Part shown: positions 57,873 to 64,000 of the stretch, one piece after another
Position numbering within the stretch: the stretch's first letter is position 1
Layout of the letters: every line of letters starts with the position of its first letter
Assembly: GCA_009599575.1 (NCBI GenBank)
Contig: VWND01000011.1
Coordinates: forward strand, 1-64,000
Direction of reading: 5' to 3'
DNA: 64,000 nucleotides
From: Blumeriella jaapii
Taxonomy: Eukaryota > Ascomycota > Leotiomycetes > Helotiales > Drepanopezizaceae
Notes under the pieces: generated by a model
Database searches by the model: none
Told to the model about the DNA's origin: nothing
What the model saw: only the letters and a program-made list of their open reading frames with translations
Made by a program: the position numbers and the translations under genes

Positions 57873-58390
57873 ATGCGTCCATTTCCGACCTTTCGGCCCT
57901 TTCGCAAACTCGACAACCCTACAAACGGCCCTTTTAAAATTATAGCCAAAATTTTCGACAACGCTTTCAAGCTAGACCTCCTTAATATTATAAACGTACA
58001 CCCAGTTTTTTACGCTAGTCGACTGCGTAAAGCAGCTGACGACGCGTTTCTAAATCAGATTAACCCAGTCCTTAAATCTATTAATATAACTAATAAGCTT
58101 AAATACGAAATCGAAAAATTGATCGCTTGTCGAATACAACGGAAAACCTTTTAATACAAAGTTTTTTAAATAGGCTTAAATAAAAATCTCACGTGGTACC
58201 CCGCGTCTGATTTTATATACGCTCTCCTAAAAATGCGCGATTTCTATTTAGCGCATAAAAAGCTCCCCGGTCCTTCTGCAAAACTTGTAAACTGGCTGAA
58301 AGCGTATTCCGAAAGTTTAAATTCGTACGATTATTTAAATAGCGACGTACCAATAGATAAAAGCTCGAAAACGCGCTTTTTTCGAACGGG
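57873..58390 (+). pseudogene. Gypsy-2b integrase C-terminus and chromodomain-like tail
   Basis: Reads FRPFRKLDNPTNGPFKIIAK, then INVHPVFYASRLRKAADD and LKYEIEKLIACRIQRKTF, then GLNKNLTWYPASDFIY. The NVHPVFHxSRLR and YEVEKI...W-x-x-x-x-LTWxPASDF order matches the integrase end plus chromodomain of fungal chromoviruses. The reading ends just before the polypurine tract at 58386-58397. Confidence 0.8.
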
Positions 58391-58397
58391 AGGATAG

Positions 58398-58659
58398 TAT
58401 GACGACTCACTCGTTTGCCCCTCGCGTCACCCCAGCAACTACGTATAATTGCAAGCTTTCTGGTCTTCTGGTGGATCTCCTATCAATTGTGAAAACTATC
58501 ATATATATAAAGCTCTCTCTCCTTAGCAACCTCTGCCTTCTGCAATTGTTAATTCTAAATGAATATCTTTGTTACAGAACCAAAGGCTCGTTTCATACCA
58601 TATGAACACGGCGACCAGTTAACTGATCTCCCAGCCCTCCGACTGATTAGATCGTCACA
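58398..58659 (+). repeat. Gypsy-2b 3' LTR (262 bp)
   Basis: It starts TATGACGACTCACTCG and ends GATTAGATCGTCACA. It is followed directly by GCTTA and by the rest of Gypsy-2a. Confidence 0.9.
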
Positions 58660-58664
58660 GCTTA

Positions 58665-60116
58665 ATAATATCAAACGTCGATCATTTTCGTTTGGCCTTT
58701 GTACGAAAAATGCACGACCAGATTTTCACCGCTTATTTTAACGCTCGCAAAATTACGTAATTGCTTTCGAACTAATATTATTAGCGAAATATAACAGCTT
58801 TCGTAAAATAATATTATCGCAATTGCTACGCTTATCGAAAGAGTTTTATTTCAAAAAATAAGCGCTCCGGCTTTTTTCAGCTTTTTTTTGTTTTTGACTA
58901 TTTTTGGAAGCACGTTATAATAAACTTTTGCAGCTTTAATAAAAACAAACACGGTTACGATAACGTATTCGTAATAATAAATCGCTTTTTTAAACAAGCT
59001 ATTTCGATCTTTTGCTATAAAAATATCGATGCTCGAAGTTTCGCCAAATTGTATATATTTCACGTATATAGGTATTTTGGCCTTTTAAAAAGTATTATTA
59101 GCGATCGTGGCCTTTAATATTAATTTATTTTTTAATTTGAATTAAACAAAATACTCGGTACGCAATTAAAGTTTTCGACAGCCGCTTATTTTAAAACCGA
59201 CGGTCAGACCGAAATTTACAATTAATATTTGCAAAAACGCTTTCGATTTTTCGTAAATTTTTATTAAAACGATTGGAGCGAATTTTTTTTAATAATAGAT
59301 TTCGCCTAAATAGTCTTTTTTTACGAGAATTTAAATGGTTTTTTACTTTTTGAAATTGTATACGGTTATATTTTTTATATCAATTAAAACTAAAAGTTCG
59401 ATACTTTTTTTTTTTTTAATCTTTTACACAAATTAAACGCAGACGAAGCTCGTGCGTACGTTCGCCGCCATTACGACGCTTAGAACCTTGCCAAATCGCA
59501 CTTTTAATAAGCCTACGACAAAATAAAAAAAAATGCGAATAGGTTTCGCCGCGCGATCGATTTTAACGTTGGCGACTACGTATAATTCGATATGCGTCTA
59601 TTTCCGATTTTCCGGCCTTTTCGCAAGCTCGATAATTTTATAAACGGCTTTTTCAAAATTATAGCCAAAATTTTCGACAACGCTTTTAAGCTAGAATTTT
59701 TTAGTATTATAAACGTACATTTAATTTTTCACGCTAATCGACTGCGTAAAACAGCTGACGACGCGCTTCTAGGTCAGGTTAATTCAGCCTCTGAATTTAT
59801 TAATATAATTGGTAAGCTTAAATACGAAATCGAAGAATTAATCGCTTATCGAATGCAGCGGAAGACTTTTCAGTACAAAGCTTTTTGGATAGGCTTAAAT
59901 AAAAATCTTACGTAGTATTTCGCGTCTGACTTTATATATATTTCCCTGAAGATGCGCGATTTTCATTTGGCGCATAAGAAGCTCTCTGGTCTTTTTGCAA
60001 AACTTGTAGATTGGCTGAAGGCGTATTCCGAAGGTTTGGATTCGTACGATTATTTGGATAGCGACGTACCAATGGATAAAAGCTCGAGGGCGCGCTTTTT
60101 TCGGACGGGGGGGTAG
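58665..60116 (+). pseudogene. Gypsy-2a integrase and chromodomain-like tail, downstream fragment
   Basis: Matches 56945-58397 of Gypsy-2b from its first base (AATAATATCAAACGTCGATC). The C-terminal frame 59592-59915 is intact: INVHLIFHANRLRKTADD, then LKYEIEELIAYRMQRKTF and YKAFWIGLNKNLT. This is the part of Gypsy-2a that lies beyond the nested insertion. Confidence 0.85.
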
Positions 60117-60432
60117 TGTGACGATTCACTTTGTTGCTACGATTCACTCTGTTGCCACTTCTCGTATCACCCCAGCAACTAGGTATAGCTGCAAGCTCCC
60201 CAGCAACTACGTATAGCTGCAAGCTTCCTGGTCTCCTGGTGGGTCTTCCCATCAACTGTGGAGACTATTTATGTATATAAGGCTTTTTTCTTTTAGCAAC
60301 TTCTGCCTTTTGCAGTTGTTGATTCTAAGTGAATATCTTTGTTACAGAACCAAAGGCTCGTTTCTTTATACCATGTGAACACGGCGACCAGTTGACTGAT
60401 CTCCCAGCCCTTCGACTGATTAGATCGTCACA
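60117..60432 (+). repeat. Gypsy-2a 3' LTR (316 bp)
   Basis: Starts TGTGACGATTCACTTTG and ends GATTAGATCGTCACA, giving TGTGACGA/TCGTCACA inverted ends. It is the best preserved LTR of the family in the window. ACGTG follows. Confidence 0.9.
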
Positions 60433-60452
60433 ACGTGGGCCTTCTCGCCGGG

Positions 60453-60474
60453 CCCATTGTTTTTGGGACATAAT
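60453..60474 (-). repeat. right terminal inverted repeat
   Basis: CCCATTGTTTTTGGGACATA+AT is the reverse complement of 42844-42865 with one mismatch. It marks the end of the transposon block. The sequence from 60475 on has normal composition. Confidence 0.6.
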
Positions 60475-60738
60475 CACGTTTACCGTTCGTTTTTGTTTAG
60501 AATTTTGGACGTTGTTTGAGCAAAAAAGAGTTACATGAGCAGACCTGCATTTGGTGCCGCGTCCATGCATCTACAGTACCATAGCTACCGGAGCTCGCTT
60601 GGGAGTGTTGATTTGGGAAAAACATGCCGACGATCACGTATCCAATCCAATCCATTCCAAAGTAGATGCCATGCCTCTCTTTCACACACACACACACACA
60701 CACACCTCACTTAACCCAAACCCACGCCCAGCAAAAAT
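60475..60738. other. 3' flank of the methyltransferase gene, with a CA microsatellite
   Basis: Only 264 bp separate the transposon end from the stop codon of the minus-strand gene. A (CA)n run lies at about 60683-60705. No gene. Confidence 0.6.
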
Positions 60739-63549
60739 CTAAAGCGGTTTCCTCGCCCACCCACTCAGACACCTCCACCCAGCAGCATGACCTCTCCCCT
60801 CCTCCAACACCTCCGCGACGCCCGCACCCGCGCCCTCGCCCTCACCACAGAGCACGGCGCACCTCGCAAGCCACTTCTCCCACGCCCACGCGCCGACAAC
60901 ACCACTCACGAGCGCCGCGTCCGCCGTGCTCCCCATGACCATCGCGTCGTCGAGCTCCGGCTGCCGCTCTACCCCGCTACTATCCCTCTGCGCCGCCTTC
61001 TCCTCCCTCCCCTTCCCTCCCATCGGCAGGAAGACCCAGGCCCGCTTGACGCCCACGAAGCCGGCCGCCAGCAGCCGCGCGATGAAGTGCCGGGTCGGCT
61101 CGGGATCAAACCCGAGCGTCCGCAGCTTCAGGCCAAATTCCACGCTGCGGGCGAGCCCGCGCGGTCCGGCTCCCATGATGTCCGAGTCCAGGAGGCTGAA
61201 GTCGAGATAGCCGCCGGGCTTGAGCACGCGGAGGCATTCGCGGAGGCAAAGCGCCCACTCGTCCTCGTCGTTAGGTGCTCGCTCGCGCAGGATCATGTGC
61301 ACCTCGCGCATGGACACGAGGTCGAATTGGGCGTCGCGGAACGGCAGCCGAACCAGGCGCTCGACCGCGATTTGCCGGTGGTTGCTCGGCCCGCGGATGT
61401 TCGAGTTGGAAAGCTGCCGCAGCGACTTAGTCGTGATGGTGTACACCTTCGTGTTGGGGTATTCCGAGGCGCAGTGCCATGCCCAGTCGCACGTTGCCTG
61501 GCCGCCAAGGTCCAAGATGCGAGCGCGTTCTCTGATGGTGTTGTTGGCTGTGACTTTGGGTCCAAGGGATGACAAGCGAGCGAGTCGCTTAGCGATAGGG
61601 GCTGCGATCAGACGGCCTCCGTTCAGGAGCTTGAGAGCGTGTACGTTCCAATTCGCGGCAGCCATTTGTGATGATGCTTCGTTCTCTCTGTCGCGCTTGA
61701 GCTTGGCTGGATCCTCAGCTGTGATCTCATCACCGCGGGCGACGTTTGCAGAAAGGCGGCGTTTGGCCGACAAGGGCACGACAGAAAGCTGGTACTTGCC
61801 CAGGAGCTGGGCGCGGTGAGAATGAGGGAACGAGACGCGCTGGGCTTGCAGAGCTTCGAAACGTGGGAGCCGGTGGACGAAAGTATCTCGCGGGCGAGAG
61901 CGGGCCAAGAATTGCTGGAAAGCCCGGTAGTAGGCTGATTCCTGGGCTGTGATCTTTGGCAGGGGGTAGATGTCCGTCGACGTGGTGAGTACGGCATCTG
62001 AGAAACGGACGGCCTTGCGAGGTGGTGAGTCGGGATCCGTGATGGGAGCTACCATTTGAGATTGCGACCTGGTGCTCGCGGCACGCTTGAGGAGCGTGAC
62101 CTCGTCGCCGTGCTCCTCCGTAGGGTTGATGAGCTCAGAGAGGTAGGTGGATTGCGCTGTCAGCCACACGGCGGTGCGGTCGAGGTGAGTGGCTGCGACA
62201 TCTTTCAATCTTTCGGCGTAGCCAGGGCTGTAGTCGGTAAGGATCTCATCTGCGACAATCTCGTCGTCGGTCGGCGAGACGACGTCCAGGTCCGTCACAG
62301 TCTCATCCGACTCTTGATGCGTGAGATCTGGGCGGACATTCAGGTCAGATTGGAGCTGGGCGAGGTTAGGCCTTGCTGTTGGAATGCCATCTGACATGGT
62401 CTCGTGAACCTCCACAGTCCGCTCAACGGGAGCTGAAGTCCATGGGGTCTTGTAGAAGTGCTCAGCGGTGGTTGAAGAAGGTGGATGAGCCGATTCCGGG
62501 GTGTATGCCGCGAGATGCCAGGTGTGTCTTGCTCCAGGAGACAGGGCGGAGAAGAAGCCTCCTGGAGACGGAATCTCCAGCCGGGTCAGGGCATTCATCG
62601 ATCGCTGCTGTTCTGGCGAAAGAATGATCGAGTCGTGGCGGTGGATGTTGGTGACGAGTGGGGGAAGGCCTTGCTGCATCTCTCGCACGGGCGAGACTTC
62701 AGGCGTGGGATGGGTCAACTCAATGACTTGTTCAGCCTGCTGCTCAAGCACAACGTCTCCTCCCGAAAGCGCCTGTAGAGTCGCCATCGCCGCAGGCTGT
62801 AGCTGAACACCGGGTCCCCACTCGTCGTGATCCACATCGCTCTCGTTCCCGATATCTGGCGTGGGAGGGGCAGACATCTGAGCCATCTGCTCGGACGTAA
62901 GACTGCCATCCAAGGATGGCGGAGCGGAGCACGACGGGACTTCCTGGGATTGCAGGTACGTGAAGATAGCCGGGGACATTGGGACCTTGGGCGGTGGTGT
63001 AGGTGGAATCGGAGAAGTCATAGCCTTGAAGGCTGCAACGCCTGGCCATGGATCACCCCCCGACGGGATGACCAGAGCTGGTAGAGAGGCCCTCGAAGTC
63101 CTCGTTCCACCCGCATCGGTAGGTGAACGGTTGGACTGGGTGGCCTGGCGAGCACTGCGCCGCCTCTTCCGGTGCCTGTCTTCTTCGTCCGAAGAGACAT
63201 CGTACAGATCGTCAAATTCGGTAGCGTCGGTAGTGAAGCTATCCCGGGTCCACGGCGCCGAGTCGAGGGATGGGGAAATGCTGTAAGCGTCTGAAGAGTC
63301 GTCAGTCTGCGGGATCGGGGCAGACATGAAGTGGTTTCCTCTCGGAGTCGGGAAATGATCGCTCAGTGGTGAAGGCCGGCTTTTCATGTTCGACGACACA
63401 TCTTGGCCCCTGTACACGTCTATGATAGACCCTAGCGCTGACTCCTCGTCCTCTTCCATTATAGTATTAAGAAACACCTGTCGCCTGGTAACCTGTCCAG
63501 GCGGCGGAGGCGTGTAGGTCGTAGCCGGTAATAAATCTAAGGGACCCAT
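60739..63549 (-). CDS. long disordered protein with C-terminal SAM-dependent methyltransferase domain
   Basis: A single open frame of 936 codons. The first 640 residues are largely Ser/Pro/acidic and predicted disordered, with a basic patch (EEDRHRKRRRSARQ) near residue 125. The class I methyltransferase fold lies at about residues 670-850: motif I RILDLGGQATCDW (SAM-binding LDLGG), a motif III-like PFRDAQFDLVSMREVHM, and LRECLRVLKPGGYLDFSLLD (post-I strand and KPGG turn). The substrate is unknown; methyltransferase type 11-like proteins with long N-terminal extensions are common in filamentous fungi. A second Met at residue 31 (MEEDEESALGSII) could be the true start. The coding sequence is intact and of normal composition although it lies 265 bp from a RIP-degraded block. 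Confidence 0.85.
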   Translation of the reverse strand: MGPLDLLPATTYTPPPPGQVTRRQVFLNTIMEEDEESALGSIIDVYRGQDVSSNMKSRPSPLSDHFPTPRGNHFMSAPIPQTDDSSDAYSISPSLDSAPWTRDSFTTDATEFDDLYDVSSDEEDRHRKRRRSARQATQSNRSPTDAGGTRTSRASLPALVIPSGGDPWPGVAAFKAMTSPIPPTPPPKVPMSPAIFTYLQSQEVPSCSAPPSLDGSLTSEQMAQMSAPPTPDIGNESDVDHDEWGPGVQLQPAAMATLQALSGGDVVLEQQAEQVIELTHPTPEVSPVREMQQGLPPLVTNIHRHDSIILSPEQQRSMNALTRLEIPSPGGFFSALSPGARHTWHLAAYTPESAHPPSSTTAEHFYKTPWTSAPVERTVEVHETMSDGIPTARPNLAQLQSDLNVRPDLTHQESDETVTDLDVVSPTDDEIVADEILTDYSPGYAERLKDVAATHLDRTAVWLTAQSTYLSELINPTEEHGDEVTLLKRAASTRSQSQMVAPITDPDSPPRKAVRFSDAVLTTSTDIYPLPKITAQESAYYRAFQQFLARSRPRDTFVHRLPRFEALQAQRVSFPHSHRAQLLGKYQLSVVPLSAKRRLSANVARGDEITAEDPAKLKRDRENEASSQMAAANWNVHALKLLNGGRLIAAPIAKRLARLSSLGPKVTANNTIRERARILDLGGQATCDWAWHCASEYPNTKVYTITTKSLRQLSNSNIRGPSNHRQIAVERLVRLPFRDAQFDLVSMREVHMILRERAPNDEDEWALCLRECLRVLKPGGYLDFSLLDSDIMGAGPRGLARSVEFGLKLRTLGFDPEPTRHFIARLLAAGFVGVKRAWVFLPMGGKGREEKAAQRDSSGVERQPELDDAMVMGSTADAALVSGVVGAWAWEKWLARCAVLCGEGEGAGAGVAEVLEEGRGHAAGWRCLSGWARKPL

Positions 63550-64000
63550 TATGTCGATGCAGAAGGCGCCCTGAGAATGGGGTTTGGCCGTGGTTCTATT
63601 GAACGAGAATATGATGCGGAGAATCGACGACCAGCGTCGGTAGACCAGAGATTTCCGTGGTAAGAGATTATTGAGAGGTGGAAATTAGATGTTTGAGAGG
63701 TGTAACAATGAACAAAAGATGAACGATGGTATGCTCCGATCAACGAAGACTTTCTTTCCAAGGGCAGAAACAGCCAGAAGCGAAACGATAGCAACGGCAC
63801 GAACGATAAGCAAAACGATATTCAATAAGAAATGGTAGTAAGAGTGGGCGGTCCATTCGAAATCCACGGGTTGCCAGGTTGTTTTCTTATACGACCACCG
63901 CTTCTCGCTTAAGCCAAGTCCAACAATCTCAGCAGCCAAAATTAGCACCGGAGCCGCTTCCTTTCGACGAATGATACATGGCGCGCGCCAGCGACATGGG
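63550..64000. promoter_or_regulatory. upstream region of the methyltransferase gene
   Basis: Presumed promoter and 5' leader for the minus-strand gene starting at 63549. The two minus open frames here (63549-63800, 63685-63948) have no family features. The window ends in a GGCGCGCGCC palindrome at about 63980-63990. Confidence 0.4.

Larger units (their letters stand above)
52258..58659 (+). mobile_element. complete gypsy retrotransposon Gypsy-2b, nested in Gypsy-2a
   Basis: This 6,402-bp element has 262-bp LTRs at 52258-52519 and 58398-58659 and an exact GCTTA target duplication. Order: Gag (about 53270-53660), reverse transcriptase (55076-55903), RNase H (56230-56540), integrase (about 56940-57800), integrase C-terminus and chromodomain-like tail (57873-58390). 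All on the plus strand and all RIP-damaged. It belongs to the same family as its host element but has the short LTR form. Confidence 0.92.
47519..60432 (+). mobile_element. gypsy retrotransposon Gypsy-2a, interrupted by Gypsy-2b
   Basis: The outer copy has 316-bp LTRs at 47519-47834 and 60117-60432, flanked by ACGTA (47514-47518) and ACGTG (60433-60437), a 5-bp target duplication with one RIP-type TG-to-TA change. Its body is split: gag to RNase H lie at 47835-52252, and integrase to chromodomain-like tail at 58665-60116. The break falls exactly at the GCTTA duplicated by Gypsy-2b. Without the insert and one GCTTA copy it is 6,507 bp. Its polypurine tract (GGGGGGGTAG) directly precedes the right LTR. 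Confidence 0.9.
42844..60474. mobile_element. candidate DNA transposon with 22-bp terminal inverted repeats, split by the nested gypsy elements
   Basis: The left end 42844-42865 reads ATTATGTCCCAAAAACAGTG+GG. The right end 60453-60474 is its reverse complement with one mismatch (CAATGGG for CAGTGGG), and weaker similarity continues inward for about 20 bp. TA lies just outside TGTCCC on both sides and may be the target duplication. Without the gypsy insertion (47519-60432 plus its 5-bp duplication) the element would be about 4.7 kb. Its interior (43.1-47.4 kb) is RIP-degraded and has a coherent but unrecognised reading on the plus strand. The transposon class is unknown. Confidence 0.55.

Noticed and set aside
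42844..60474. Starship-type giant mobile element
   Set aside because: No tyrosine recombinase (DUF3435-like) gene or cargo genes; after removing the gypsy insert the unit is only about 4.7 kb with inverted ends.
60787..61819. Long plus-strand frames (261 and 199 codons) over the methyltransferase gene
   Set aside because: Antisense shadows of a GC-rich coding region; the minus frame has real methyltransferase motifs.

Overview
The window looks like a chromosome segment of a filamentous ascomycete (Pezizomycotina). The evidence is short GT-AG introns with CTNAC-type branch sites, typical fungal gene families, and transposons that carry the mark of repeat-induced point mutation (RIP). I cannot name the genus.

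Layout. (1) 1-25.2 kb is an AT-rich block of RIP-degraded LTR retrotransposons. A minus-strand Ty1/copia element (1 to about 13.4 kb) is split by a complete minus-strand gypsy element (3642-10998, target duplication ATATT). Next come a truncated end of a second gypsy family (13449-13822) and a third, 11.3-kb gypsy element (13944-25214). (2) 25.2-42.8 kb is a gene island of ordinary composition. It holds an SR-type repeat protein gene (-), splicing factor SF3B2 (-), a SLY41-like TPT transporter (+), a BTB/POZ protein gene (+) between inverted repeats, a retroelement/BTB relic, and two head-to-head Myb/SANT-like genes. (3) 42.8-60.5 kb is a second AT-rich block and the clearest structure here, a three-deep nest. 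A gypsy element (52258-58659, target duplication GCTTA) sits inside a second copy of the same family (47519-60432, target duplication ACGTG/ACGTA). That copy sits near the right end of a candidate DNA transposon whose 22-bp inverted ends lie at 42844 and 60474. (4) 60.7-63.5 kb is a minus-strand gene for a long protein with a C-terminal SAM-dependent methyltransferase domain.

The genes do not form a pathway. SF3B2 and the SR-type protein may both act in pre-mRNA splicing. The other genes are independent.

Main points of interest: the nested transposons dated by target duplications; RIP-like decay in which surviving cytosines are mostly in CpG; a short stem-loop motif recurring in two gypsy families; an unexplained 3.5-kb segment downstream of integrase in the 11-kb gypsy element; single-base +1 frameshifts in two neighbouring genes that should be intact; and a BTB gene between inverted repeats with a nearby RNase H/BTB chimera. 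I saw no tRNA, rRNA, CRISPR array or bacterial-type operon.
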